Part shown: positions 14,037 through 22,401 of the stretch, one piece after another
Position numbering within the stretch: the first letter of the stretch is position 1
Layout of the letters: each line of letters begins with the position of its first letter
Source of the DNA: an uncultured Collinsella sp.
GTDB lineage: Bacteria; Actinomycetota; Coriobacteriia; Coriobacteriales; Coriobacteriaceae
DNA length: 29,514 nt
Assembly (NCBI GenBank): GCA_959028445.1
Contig: CAUFRY010000026.1
Location: 1 to 29,514 of the forward strand
Reading direction: 5' to 3'
The notes under the pieces: model-generated
Databases searched by the model: none
What the model was told of the DNA's origin: nothing
What the model saw: only the letters and a program-made list of their open reading frames with translations
Program-made: the position numbers and the translations under genes

Positions 14037-16337
14037 CTACTTAATCTTGGTCGTACCCGGTGCCAGGTTGGGGTCGGTCTCGTTGGCCTCGGTCTGGAAG
14101 TGCTCGGTGTACACGTTCTTGCCGTCGCGGAACATCTCGTAGTACTGCATCTTGGCGTAATCCTCGCGCGCCTTGGTGGCGGCTGCTGCGGCGGCGTCAT
14201 CACCGGTGACGTTGGAGGAGAGCGCCCAGCGCAGGCTGGCGTCCTCGTAGCCCACGGAGTTGATGGCGGGCAGCGACTCGCGCAGCGTCATGTGCGCCTT
14301 CTGGTAGTCGGTCAGCGGTGCGCCGATCAGCTGCATCAGCTGGGTGGACAGGTAGTTGGTGGACAGGTCGTCGACCTCGCTCGTCTGGTCGCAGCCGGCA
14401 ACGTCGTAGTTGGCCCAGATGATGTAGTCGGTCTGCCACAGACGCTCCTGATGTGTGGCGTCGTCCTCGCCGGTAAACCACTTATCGTTGAACTTGGACG
14501 GGAAGAACGGCTGGTGGTCGCCCCAGAACACCACGACCACCTTACGGTCGAGCTTGCTCAGGGCGTTGAGGAAGTAACGCAGCGCCTGGTCGGACTGCTC
14601 GATGCACGAGACGTACTCGTCGACATCGGAGAGCGTACCGTCCTCGACGGTCTTGGCGTCCAGATCGGTCGTGTCGATATTCAGGTGCATCTGCTTGTCG
14701 ACCGGCACCAGACCCGTATCGTAGCCCGAGTGGTTCTGCATGGTCACATCGAAGATAAACTGCGGATCGGCGTTCTGGTCGAGCAGCTCCAGAATCTTGT
14801 CGTAGGTCGCCTGGTCGGTCACCATGCCGCGCAGGGTGTCGGCTCCCTGGAAATCGTTGATGGACAGGAACTGGTCAAAGCCAAAGTCCTTGTAGACGTT
14901 CTCGCGGTTCCAGTTGGTTGCGTGGTTGGGGTGCATGGCCGTGGTGGAATATCCGAGCGACTTGAACTGCTCTGCCAGGTTCCCGGTCGTTTCCATGTTG
15001 TAGATGGTGTAGGGGTACACGCCCGAGCCCAGGTTGGCCATAGAGTTGCCGGTCATAAACTCAAACTCGGTATTGGCGGTACCGCCGCCGTAGGCGCTCA
15101 CGTAGAGCTTGCCGCGGCTGAGGCAGTTGGACAGGTTCTTAAAGTACTGCGGGCCCTCGTAGCCGGCGCGCATGTTCTGGTAGATCGACAAATCTGAGAA
15201 GGTCTCGTTCATGATGGCGATGACCGTGGGCTTCTCGCTGTCGAACTGCTCCTTTGCGGCGGCGCGCCCGTCGCTCTTGGCCGCGTCGGACTTGTCGTAG
15301 GCCTTGGCGTACTTTTTGAGCGTGGCCTTGGCATCGTCGACGGAGTAGTCGGCGGGTTTGGGCGGCTTGATGGACTGCGCTGCGCTAATGAAAGCGGGCA
15401 GGTAGCCCTCGCGCCAATAACTCTCGAGCGGACGCCAGGTGTAGACGGTGATGCCGAGGGTGTTGTAGTAGTCGATGAGCGTGACGTGCGCGGTCACACC
15501 GCCCAGGCACAGCACCGCTACGAGCAGGTTGGTGAGCAGCATGCGCTTGGCGTTGGCGGCGCCCTTCTGGCGATGCGGTGCGACCAGGCCGGCGTACTCG
15601 CACAGCAGCATGGCGATGGCGGTAAAGCCCATGGACAGCACGCAGAACAGCGAGATCGAGAAGGTGTAGCCGGTGCCGGCGACCGCAGCGGCGGTGGAGA
15701 TGGCCGAAAGGTCGCCCGGCTGGATGGGCATGGATTTAAACGTGATGACGAAGAACTCGGCAATGCCCAGGACAAAGAGGGCAAAGGCCAGGACCGCGGG
15801 AGCTGCGCCGTGGCGCTGGAACAGGAAGAACAGGCCGACCATGAGCGTGGTGATGATGGCCCACTCGAGCAGGATGCACAGGGGGTAGACCCAGGTAAAG
15901 TCGTGGTTGGACGAGACCTCCATGCCCAGCAGCGCAAAGACGCCGGCGAGCAGCAGGCACAAGACGGCGGCGACGAGCGGTTTGCCCACAAAGGCGCCGC
16001 GCAGGCGGGCGAGCTTGCCGGTGGGGGCGGGGGCGTCGGGCCCGGCGAACGCAAAGACGCGCGGGGCGATGCAGTCGCGGGCGATACTGGCCCAGGCGCA
16101 GCCGGTGAGGATGGCATTGGTCAGGATGAGCATCACAAAGGCGAGCGGCTCGTTTTGCGCGACGAGGCCAATAGCGCCCCAGACGGTCAAAAAGAGCTGG
16201 AACAGGCCGAAGGCGACGCTCCAGGCGAAGGCGCCCTTGGTGACGGTGCCCGACTGAGCGCGAATGGCCTTGGCCTCGCGCAAGACAAGGTAGACGGTCG
16301 CCGCAAGACCGACGAGCGAGATGGCGGCAGCGAACAT
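14037..16337 (-). CDS. LTA synthase family protein (membrane sulfatase-fold phosphoglycerol transferase)
   Basis: This is a 766-residue protein. The N-terminal 300 residues hold about eight membrane segments. The C-terminal half is an extracellular sulfatase-fold domain of the LtaS type, with MNETFSD (376-382, metal ligand E378), GGGTANTEFEFMTG with the likely catalytic T420, HPNHATNWNR, and FWGDHQPFF with D607-H608 as metal ligands. Relatives move phosphoglycerol or related groups onto wall polymers and glycolipids. The exact acceptor here is unknown. The ATG at 16335-16337 is chosen because GAGGAG lies 7 nt before it; the in-frame GTG at 16352 overlaps that site. The gene stands alone, running away from the nitroreductase and toward the surface-protein gene. 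Its role is in the cell envelope. Confidence 0.92.
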   Translation of the reverse strand: MFAAAISLVGLAATVYLVLREAKAIRAQSGTVTKGAFAWSVAFGLFQLFLTVWGAIGLVAQNEPLAFVMLILTNAILTGCAWASIARDCIAPRVFAFAGPDAPAPTGKLARLRGAFVGKPLVAAVLCLLLAGVFALLGMEVSSNHDFTWVYPLCILLEWAIITTLMVGLFFLFQRHGAAPAVLAFALFVLGIAEFFVITFKSMPIQPGDLSAISTAAAVAGTGYTFSISLFCVLSMGFTAIAMLLCEYAGLVAPHRQKGAANAKRMLLTNLLVAVLCLGGVTAHVTLIDYYNTLGITVYTWRPLESYWREGYLPAFISAAQSIKPPKPADYSVDDAKATLKKYAKAYDKSDAAKSDGRAAAKEQFDSEKPTVIAIMNETFSDLSIYQNMRAGYEGPQYFKNLSNCLSRGKLYVSAYGGGTANTEFEFMTGNSMANLGSGVYPYTIYNMETTGNLAEQFKSLGYSTTAMHPNHATNWNRENVYKDFGFDQFLSINDFQGADTLRGMVTDQATYDKILELLDQNADPQFIFDVTMQNHSGYDTGLVPVDKQMHLNIDTTDLDAKTVEDGTLSDVDEYVSCIEQSDQALRYFLNALSKLDRKVVVVFWGDHQPFFPSKFNDKWFTGEDDATHQERLWQTDYIIWANYDVAGCDQTSEVDDLSTNYLSTQLMQLIGAPLTDYQKAHMTLRESLPAINSVGYEDASLRWALSSNVTGDDAAAAAATKAREDYAKMQYYEMFRDGKNVYTEHFQTEANETDPNLAPGTTKIK

Positions 16338-16550
16338 GCTGAGACTCCTCACAAACTAAAACCTACGAAAGCGGGGGTTTACCCGATTGTTACCAAGATA
16401 TGCGCTGCAATTGGTGGCTGCGCACAACAACCAGCCATATTAACGCGCGCGTGTGGCGGTGTGGCGCAATGTAGTGGCGACCTGCGCGATAATGGACGGG
16501 AATTACACGGAAACGTAAAGGCTTCTTAAAGAATTAGCGAGGATGAGGCG

Positions 16551-17399
16551 ATGAACGAGCAGGTTTGCACCAAGGCTGTGGATACGTGTGGCTATCCGGT
16601 CGAGACCACGGGCAATGCGGTGCTGGACACGTTGGAGCACCGTTCCTCCACGCGTGCCTTCGCGCGCGATGACGACGACCGTCCCGTGGCGGTGACCGAC
16701 GAGCAGCGGGCAGCGATTCTGCACGCGGCGAGCCGTGCGCCGTCGGCAGGCGCCATGATGATGTATTCCATCGTAAGCATTCGCGAGCAGGCCACGCTCG
16801 ACCGCCTGGCCGACCTGTGCGACCACCAGCCCATGATCGCCAAGGCGCCCTGGGCACTGATATTTGTGGTCGATTATGCCAAGTGGATCGATCTGTTTGA
16901 GCACGTGGGCTGCTTTGAGCCCGAGTTTGTCGAGCGCACGGGCAAGGCGCCCCGCCGCGCGCCGGGTTTGGGCGACTTTGCCATCGCGGCCCAGGACGCC
17001 GTGATAGCCGCGCAAAACGCCGTGGTTGCCGCCGAGGCCCTGGGGCTGGGAAGCTGCTACATTGGAGACATCGTGGAGAACGCCGAGGAAGGTGCCGAGC
17101 TGCTCGATCTGCCGCCCTATACCATGCCGCTGTCGATGCTCATCATCGGCACGCCCCGTAAGGAGCGTCCGGCCATTGCGCATCCCGTGGTGAACCTGGT
17201 ACACGAGGAGCGCTACTGCCGCGCGGATGCCGCGACCATGGACGCGCAGGTGGCCGAGATGGACGCGATGTTTCGTCCGCACGCCCGCGAGGTGGGCGAG
17301 CGCGTGGTGGATATCTACACCCGCAAACACACCAGTCCCTTTATGGCCGAGATGAGCCGTTCCATGGAGTGGTGGTTCAAAAACTGGCTTGGAAAATGA
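16551..17399 (+). CDS. Nitroreductase family protein
   Basis: This 282-residue protein has the nitroreductase fold. An N-terminal HRSSTRAF (30-37) contacts the FMN phosphate, followed by a helix with SRAPSAGAMMMYS (61-73). The central helix AAQNAVVAAEALGLGSCYIGDI is the family signature around the flavin, and the LSMLIIGTP strand follows. Such enzymes are FMN-dependent NAD(P)H oxidoreductases; the substrate is not predictable. The C-terminal 70 residues are longer than the minimal fold and contain many charged residues, as in the NfsA/FRP-like group. GAGG lies about 9 nt before the ATG. The gene is divergent from the LTA-synthase-like gene and ends 1 nt before a perfect hairpin. It appears to be a single-gene unit. 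Confidence 0.9.
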   Translation: MNEQVCTKAVDTCGYPVETTGNAVLDTLEHRSSTRAFARDDDDRPVAVTDEQRAAILHAASRAPSAGAMMMYSIVSIREQATLDRLADLCDHQPMIAKAPWALIFVVDYAKWIDLFEHVGCFEPEFVERTGKAPRRAPGLGDFAIAAQDAVIAAQNAVVAAEALGLGSCYIGDIVENAEEGAELLDLPPYTMPLSMLIIGTPRKERPAIAHPVVNLVHEERYCRADAATMDAQVAEMDAMFRPHAREVGERVVDIYTRKHTSPFMAEMSRSMEWWFKNWLGK

Positions 17400-17400
17400 C

Positions 17401-17435
17401 GAATGTGACAAAGGGACAGTCCCTTTGTCACATTC
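17401..17435. repeat. Perfect 16-bp palindrome around GGGACAGTCCC, likely terminator
   Basis: Arms 17401-17416 (GAATGTGACAAAGGGA) and 17420-17435 are exact reverse complements with a CAG loop. It begins right after the nitroreductase stop codon. It resembles a widely dispersed class of REP-like palindromes built on GGGACAG; the hairpin at 19897-19935 has a related GGTGCCTGTCCC core. There is no long T-run, so termination is probable but not certain. Confidence 0.75.
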
Positions 17436-17517
17436 CATATCGCCGCGGTGGCCTAAAGGCCGTATAAATGTTTATTTAGCTGGGAAAACGGAGCCATTCA
17501 AACATGGGCCGATTACC

Positions 17518-17523
17518 TATAAT
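17518..17523 (+). promoter_or_regulatory. -10 box of the kup promoter
   Basis: A consensus TATAAT lies 36 bp before the kup start codon. The -35 region is weak (ATTCAA at 17496-17501). Transcription from here would give a leader of about 30 nt, too short for a riboswitch. Confidence 0.5.
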
Positions 17524-17558
17524 TCCTTCGAACATTAAAGTTGGGAGGAAACCGGCTT

Positions 17559-19586
17559 ATGGAACAGAAGGCCAAGGAGGCAGCCTCGCACGCTGCGATT
17601 CCTGTGAGCATCTCGGCGATGCTCGTCACGCTGGGCGTGGTGTACGGCGATATCGGCACCAGCCCTATGTATGTAACCAAGGCGCTCGTTGCCGGCAACG
17701 GCGGCATCGGAAGCGTGACGGAGGAGTTCGTGCTTGGCGCGCTCTCCCTTGTCGTGTGGACGGTCACGCTGCTGACCACCATCAAGTATGTGCTCATCTC
17801 GCTGCGCGCCGATAACCATGGTGAGGGCGGCATCTTTGCCCTGTACAGCCTGGTCAAGCGCTGTGGCAAGTGGCTTATCATCCCCGCCATGCTGGGTGGC
17901 GCCGCGCTGCTCGCCGACGGCATCCTGACGCCGGCCGTTACCGTTACCACGGCCATCGAGGGCCTGCGCACCATCCCGGCGGTCCATGCCGTGCTGGGCG
18001 ATGACCAGGGCCGCGTCGTCGCCATTACGCTCGCCATCATCATCGCGCTCTTTTTGGTGCAACGCATCGGTACGGCCAAGATCGGTCACGCCTTTGGCCC
18101 CATCATGACGCTGTGGTTCCTGTTCCTGGGCGGCACGGGTCTGTTCTTTGTCTTCCAGCACCCCGCCGTGCTGCTGTGCCTCAACCCGGTGCGTGGCATC
18201 GCCTTTTTGCTGAGCCCCAACAACCACGCGGGTATCATGATTCTGGGCAGCTGCTTCCTCGCCACCACCGGTGCCGAGGCGCTCTACTCCGACATGGGCC
18301 ACGTCGGCCGCGGCAACATCTACGCTACCTGGCCGTTCGTTAAGTGCTGCCTGCTGCTTTCCTATATGGGCCAGGGCGCTTGGCTTATGAACAACGCTGC
18401 CAACCCCGAGCTCATGGGCATTGCCGACCTCAACCCGTTCTACCAGATGCTCGCCCCGGGCCTGCGCCCGTTTGCCGTAGGCCTTTCCACCGTTGCGGCC
18501 ATCATCGCCTCGCAGGCGCTCATCACCGGCGCATTCTCGCTGGTGTCCGAGGCCAGCCGTCTGGACCTTATGCCGCACATGCAGGTCTTCTACCCTGCCG
18601 AGACCAAGGGCCAGCTCTACATCCCCATGGTCAACAACGTCATGCTCGTGGGCTGCGTCATCGTGGTGCTGCTGTTCCAGAACTCGGCGCATATGGAAGC
18701 CGCCTACGGCCTTGCCATTACGCTGACTATGATGTGCACCACGCTGCTGCTCTTCTTCTACCTGCACGAGGAGCGCAAGCTCAAGGTTGCTCCGTGGATC
18801 TTCGCGGCCTTCTTCCTTTTGCTCGAAGGCTTCTTCTTCGTGAGCTCGCTCACCAAGTTCTTCCACGGCGGCTATTTCACCATCCTTATGGCTGCACTCA
18901 TCATGGGCATTATGGTGTGCTGGTACAACGGCACGGCGGTCGAGCAGCGCCAGTTTACGCTACTGCCGCTGCGCAGCTACCTGCCGCAGCTCAAGCGCCT
19001 GCGCGACGACGACCGTTACGAGCTCGTGAGCGACAACATCGTGTACCTGACCAAGGACACCCATACCGACTACATCGACCGCGATATCGTTTACTCGATC
19101 TTGGATAAGCATCCCAAGCGCGCCCGCGCCTGGTGGTTTGTGAATGTCGAGACCATGGACGAACCGCACACCTTTGCCTATTCGGTCGAGACGTTCGGCA
19201 CCGACTACGTGTTCCGCGTGCATCTGTACCTGGGCTACAAGATCAACCAGCGCGTCAATGCCTACCTGCGTCAGGTTGTTCAGGACCTGGCTGCCACCGG
19301 CGAGCTGCCGCCGCAGACGCATGACTACTCGGTCTACAAGGATCCGGGTAACATCGGCACGTTCAAGTTCGTCCTGATCCGTAAGCTTCTGGCGCCCGAA
19401 AGCGATGTGGAGCCCAGCGAGCGTACGGCCATCACGCTCAAGTACATCATCCGCCGCGCCGCCGGCACGCCCGCGCGTTGGTACGGCCTGGAGAACTCCA
19501 ACGTGAGCTTTGAGTACGTGCCGCTGTTCACCAAGTTCAAGGCCGTGAATAAGATGCAGCGCCTGGCTCCCAACGAGCGGCCGTAG
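17559..19586 (+). CDS. kup: KUP/HAK/KT family potassium uptake transporter
   Basis: This 675-residue protein opens with the family signature GVVYGDIGTSPMYV (26-39). It continues with ADNHGEGGIFALYSL and DGILTPAVTV. About twelve membrane segments fill residues 15-460 (also FLLEGFFFVSSLTKFFHGGYF). A C-terminal cytosolic domain of about 200 residues follows. Kup proteins import potassium, usually with protons. The ATG at 17559 follows GGGAGG; an in-frame TTG upstream overlaps that site. Downstream on the same strand lie a small membrane protein and a KdpD/KdpE-like pair, which suggests that this transporter is the output of a potassium- or osmotic-stress circuit. The length is within the normal range for the family, and all the motifs I know appear intact. 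Confidence 0.95.
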   Translation: MEQKAKEAASHAAIPVSISAMLVTLGVVYGDIGTSPMYVTKALVAGNGGIGSVTEEFVLGALSLVVWTVTLLTTIKYVLISLRADNHGEGGIFALYSLVKRCGKWLIIPAMLGGAALLADGILTPAVTVTTAIEGLRTIPAVHAVLGDDQGRVVAITLAIIIALFLVQRIGTAKIGHAFGPIMTLWFLFLGGTGLFFVFQHPAVLLCLNPVRGIAFLLSPNNHAGIMILGSCFLATTGAEALYSDMGHVGRGNIYATWPFVKCCLLLSYMGQGAWLMNNAANPELMGIADLNPFYQMLAPGLRPFAVGLSTVAAIIASQALITGAFSLVSEASRLDLMPHMQVFYPAETKGQLYIPMVNNVMLVGCVIVVLLFQNSAHMEAAYGLAITLTMMCTTLLLFFYLHEERKLKVAPWIFAAFFLLLEGFFFVSSLTKFFHGGYFTILMAALIMGIMVCWYNGTAVEQRQFTLLPLRSYLPQLKRLRDDDRYELVSDNIVYLTKDTHTDYIDRDIVYSILDKHPKRARAWWFVNVETMDEPHTFAYSVETFGTDYVFRVHLYLGYKINQRVNAYLRQVVQDLAATGELPPQTHDYSVYKDPGNIGTFKFVLIRKLLAPESDVEPSERTAITLKYIIRRAAGTPARWYGLENSNVSFEYVPLFTKFKAVNKMQRLAPNERP

Positions 19587-19655
19587 TCGACGCTCGAGGT
19601 TTGTCTGCGAACGGGCGGGTTTGTATTGACGGGGATTGAGTCCTGGGAGGAAACC

Positions 19656-19850
19656 ATGGATGCAAAGGTGCTTGACGGTTGCGATCTTGCGACCGAGCTG
19701 GTGCGTGAGGTACGCGCCGATGCTGCCGAAGATCGGTTCTTTACGAATCGGGCCAACATGGATATGGCCGACCGCGTGATTTCGATCGTGGTGACGGTGC
19801 TTGTCGCGGCGTGCGTGTGCGCACTGCTCGCGCACGTGCTGTTTGTCTAA
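19656..19850 (+). CDS. Small single-pass membrane protein of unknown function
   Basis: This 64-residue protein has a charged N-terminal half (residues 1-38, with VREVRADAAEDRFF) and one membrane helix at the C-terminus (about residues 40-63, VISIVVTVLVAACVCALLAH). The start is supported by GGGAGG 6 nt before the ATG. It lies 69 bp after kup and 113 bp before the histidine kinase on the same strand, so it may belong to the potassium module. I do not recognise the family. By position and topology it could be a small regulator of Kup or of the kinase, but nothing in the sequence proves this. It is not similar to KdpF as I know it. Good codon use and a strong ribosome binding site argue that it is real. 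Confidence 0.65.
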   Translation: MDAKVLDGCDLATELVREVRADAAEDRFFTNRANMDMADRVISIVVTVLVAACVCALLAHVLFV

Positions 19851-19878
19851 CGACCGCAGGTTGCAAAGGCTTTACACT

Positions 19879-19941
19879 TGGAACCACCACAAGGGGAAAC
19901 CACCACAAGGGTGCCTGTCCCCTTTGTGGTGGTTTTTGTTT
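19879..19941 (+). terminator. Hairpin terminator or attenuator with REP-like repeat, upstream of the kinase gene
   Basis: AAACCACCACAAGGG (19897-19911) pairs with CCCTTTGTGGTGGTTT (19919-19934) with one bulge, and is followed by TTTTTGTTTTT. A second copy of the left arm lies just upstream (19879-19895), so two alternative hairpins are possible. It sits 23 nt before the histidine kinase start, so the kinase is reached only by read-through or by a promoter I do not see. Confidence 0.65.
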
Positions 19942-19963
19942 TTGAGAGAGGGGCGGGACGCTG

Positions 19964-21589
19964 ATGGACGTTCGTACGGACGGCGATATTGCCGATAGCT
20001 TTTGGTGGCGGCGCACAACGCTGACGCGCCGCACTCCTCTGTATGACGCCTGCGTATCGGTGGGGCTGCTGGTCGCGGCGACGATTGTGGGCGCGCTGCT
20101 CGACCATCCGGGTCTCGCGCCGAGCATCATGATCGTCTATGTGTTCGCCGTTCAGCTGTGCGCATTCTTTACCTGGAGTCGCCTGTATTGCTTGCTGAGC
20201 TCGGCTGCCGCCGTGGCGCTCTACAACTTTTTGTTTGTCGACCCGCGCTACTCGCTGTCGCTTATCGACCGCGGCTATCCCGGCATGTTCTTCATCATGT
20301 TCGTGGTTTCGCTTGTGTCGAGCTCGATTGCGTTGGCCCTGCGCCGCGCCTTGGCACAGGCTGCCGCCAGCGACCGCCGCACGCATATGGTGCTCGAGAC
20401 CAACCGCATGCTGCAGCGGTGCGCCGATCAGCATCAGATCGTTCACGCCATGGCCACGCAGCTGGCGCGTCTTTCGGGCTGTCCGGTCGTGTGGTACAGC
20501 GCCGACGCCGAGGGCGATGACCTGCTGCCGCGTGCGACGTACACGGCCGTGGGCGATGCCGCCCCGGTGCATGAACTGGCGCCGCAGATGCCGCCGCGGC
20601 TCTCGGCGTCCGCCTATGTGGGGACGCCGCTCGACGCCACGTTTGGCGGCTCGGCGTTCTACGGTATATACCTGACTGTGCGCTCGGGCGACGGCTTCGT
20701 GCGCTCGGGCGACCCCGCCTCGGTGGTGGGCGTGCTGGCTATCGTTGCCGAGCCCGACGTGCTGACGCACGAGGAACGGACACTTGCCGATGCCATCGTG
20801 AGCGAAGGCGAGCTGGCACTCGATCGCGCCCGCGCCATGGAGGCCCGCGAGGAGGCGGCGGTGCTCGCCAAAAACGAGCAGCTGCGCGCCAACCTGCTGC
20901 GTTCCATCTCGCACGACCTGCGCACACCGCTCACCAGTATTTCGGGTAATGCCGACGTGCTGCTCGACCAGGGCTCGACCGGCACCGCCGTGCTCGACGC
21001 CCAGACGCGCCGCGGCCTGCTCCTGTCCATTCGCTCGGATGCGCAATGGCTCAACGCTACCGTCGAGAACCTGCTCGCCATCACCAAGCTCGAGGGCGGC
21101 GGCATGCATCTGTCGACTACGCTCGAGCTCATGGATGATATCGTCGAGGAGGCGCTGCGCCACGTAAGTCCGGCCGTGCGCGAGCACGACCTTAAGGTGG
21201 TGGCGTGCGATGAACCGGCGCTCGTCAACGTCGACGCGCGCCTGATGGTGCAGCTGGTGGTCAATCTGGTGAACAACGCCGTCACCTATACGCCCGCAGG
21301 CTCGCATATCGTGATTTCGATTGGCGTTGACGATGGGCACGTGACGTGCTCAGTGGCCGATGACGGCCCGGGCATCGCGCCCGAGGATCGCGAGCGGATC
21401 TTTGAGTCGTTCTACACCGCCAACCACGGTTTGGCCGACAGCCACCGCAGCGTGGGCCTGGGACTTTCGCTCTGCCGCTCCATTGCGTTAGCGCATGGCG
21501 GTAGCATAGAGGTTGCCGCGGCGGACCCGCACGGCTCGGTCTTTACGATTGAGCTTCCCGTCGCTGACGTTTCGTTTGATAAGGAGTAG
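19964..21589 (+). CDS. KdpD-like sensor histidine kinase lacking the N-terminal KdpD/Usp domains
   Basis: This 541-residue kinase starts with a KdpD-type four-helix membrane domain (DUF4118, about residues 27-127), including the family-typical YNFLFVDPRYSL. A GAF-like region (about 145-285) follows, then HisKA with SISHDLRTPLTS (phospho-acceptor H317) and a HATPase domain with the N-box VNLVNNAVTYT (N438), DDGPGIAPEDRERIFESFY and GLGLSLC. Full-length KdpD proteins carry about 370 further residues at the N-terminus (KdpD and Usp domains), which are absent here. The ATG at 19964 follows a purine-rich stretch, and the repeat just upstream leaves no room for those domains. The response regulator gene starts 4 nt after the stop. 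The likely stimulus is low potassium or osmotic stress, with kup as a candidate target. Confidence 0.93.
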   Translation: MDVRTDGDIADSFWWRRTTLTRRTPLYDACVSVGLLVAATIVGALLDHPGLAPSIMIVYVFAVQLCAFFTWSRLYCLLSSAAAVALYNFLFVDPRYSLSLIDRGYPGMFFIMFVVSLVSSSIALALRRALAQAAASDRRTHMVLETNRMLQRCADQHQIVHAMATQLARLSGCPVVWYSADAEGDDLLPRATYTAVGDAAPVHELAPQMPPRLSASAYVGTPLDATFGGSAFYGIYLTVRSGDGFVRSGDPASVVGVLAIVAEPDVLTHEERTLADAIVSEGELALDRARAMEAREEAAVLAKNEQLRANLLRSISHDLRTPLTSISGNADVLLDQGSTGTAVLDAQTRRGLLLSIRSDAQWLNATVENLLAITKLEGGGMHLSTTLELMDDIVEEALRHVSPAVREHDLKVVACDEPALVNVDARLMVQLVVNLVNNAVTYTPAGSHIVISIGVDDGHVTCSVADDGPGIAPEDRERIFESFYTANHGLADSHRSVGLGLSLCRSIALAHGGSIEVAAADPHGSVFTIELPVADVSFDKE

Positions 21590-21593
21590 CGCC

Positions 21594-22307
21594 GTGCCGA
21601 ACTCTGCCGTAAAACCGCTCATCTTGGTCGTTGAGGACGACCCGGCTGTTCGCAACCTTATCGTTGCTGCGCTCGAGGCGCACGGCTTGCGTCATATGGC
21701 CGTGGAGACCGCCCATGCCGCCATCGCCGCCGCCTCATCGCAGACGCCGAGCATCGTGCTTCTCGATTTGGGCCTGCCCGATATGGACGGCGTCAAGGTG
21801 GTGGAGTCGGTGCGTACATGGTCGGGCATGCCGATCATTGTGGTCTCGGCGCGCAGCGAGGATGCGGACAAGATTCGCGCGCTCGATGCCGGCGCCGACG
21901 ACTACCTGACCAAGCCGTTTTCGGTCGAGGAGCTGCTCGCGCGCATTCGCACGACGCTCAGGCGTCTCTCGTATGCGCAAACGGGCGGCGTTGCCTCCGA
22001 GGGCTCGTTCGATACCGGTGAGCTGCATATCGATTTTGATGCCGGCATCGCCACGATGGATGGCGAGGAGCTGCATTTGACACCGATCGAGTACAAGCTC
22101 CTGTGCCTGCTGGCGCATAACGCCGACAAGGTGCTGACGCATCAGTTTATCCTGCACGAGATTTGGGGCACGGCAACTAAGAGCGACCTGGCGAGCCTGC
22201 GTGTCTTTATGGGCACGCTGCGCAAGAAGATCGAGTCCGACCCCGCGCATCCGCGCTATATCCAAACACACGTGGGTATCGGCTATCGCCTGGTCACCCA
22301 AGGGTAG
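21594..22307 (+). CDS. KdpE-like OmpR-family response regulator
   Basis: This 237-residue protein has a receiver domain with acidic pair E14-D15/D16, phospho-acceptor D58 (VLLDLGLPDMDG), S85 and K107 (YLTKPF). A winged-helix DNA-binding domain of the OmpR/PhoB type follows (LTPIEYKLLCLLAHN, RVFMGTLRKKIE, YIQTHVGIGYRL), closest by eye to KdpE. The GTG at 21594 is the start, because AAGGAG lies 7 nt before it, partly within the end of the kinase gene. The two genes are clearly translationally linked. The most economical target is the kup promoter upstream in the same cluster. I found no obvious pair of direct repeats there to serve as its binding site. Confidence 0.95.
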   Translation: MPNSAVKPLILVVEDDPAVRNLIVAALEAHGLRHMAVETAHAAIAAASSQTPSIVLLDLGLPDMDGVKVVESVRTWSGMPIIVVSARSEDADKIRALDAGADDYLTKPFSVEELLARIRTTLRRLSYAQTGGVASEGSFDTGELHIDFDAGIATMDGEELHLTPIEYKLLCLLAHNADKVLTHQFILHEIWGTATKSDLASLRVFMGTLRKKIESDPAHPRYIQTHVGIGYRLVTQG

Positions 22308-22331
22308 GACGGCGTCCGCCATCCCACTATG

Positions 22332-22398
22332 AGTTGCGGTGAAATACGGTCTATATTTGCCTAATTCCAGGTAAAACAGTCCGTATTCCACCGCAACT
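22332..22398. repeat. Palindromic repeat, family 3 (copy 2)
   Basis: Outer arms 22332-22349 and 22381-22398 pair with a single A/C mismatch. They share AGTTGCGGTGAAATA / TATTCCACCGCAACT with 3618-3686. The inner sequence pairs only partly. The repeat lies between the convergent response regulator and rRNA methyltransferase genes, where it could terminate both. Confidence 0.8.
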
Positions 22399-22401
22399 TT
22401 G

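Noticed and set aside
14100..15197. 365-codon open frame opposite the LTA-synthase-like gene
   Set aside because: Antisense shadow rich in Val, Gly, His and Leu, with no family pattern.
17436..17558. c-di-AMP riboswitch upstream of kup
   Set aside because: Such switches are known before potassium transporters, but the gap is short, the likely -10 box is only 36 bp from the start, and no typical conserved pieces are visible.
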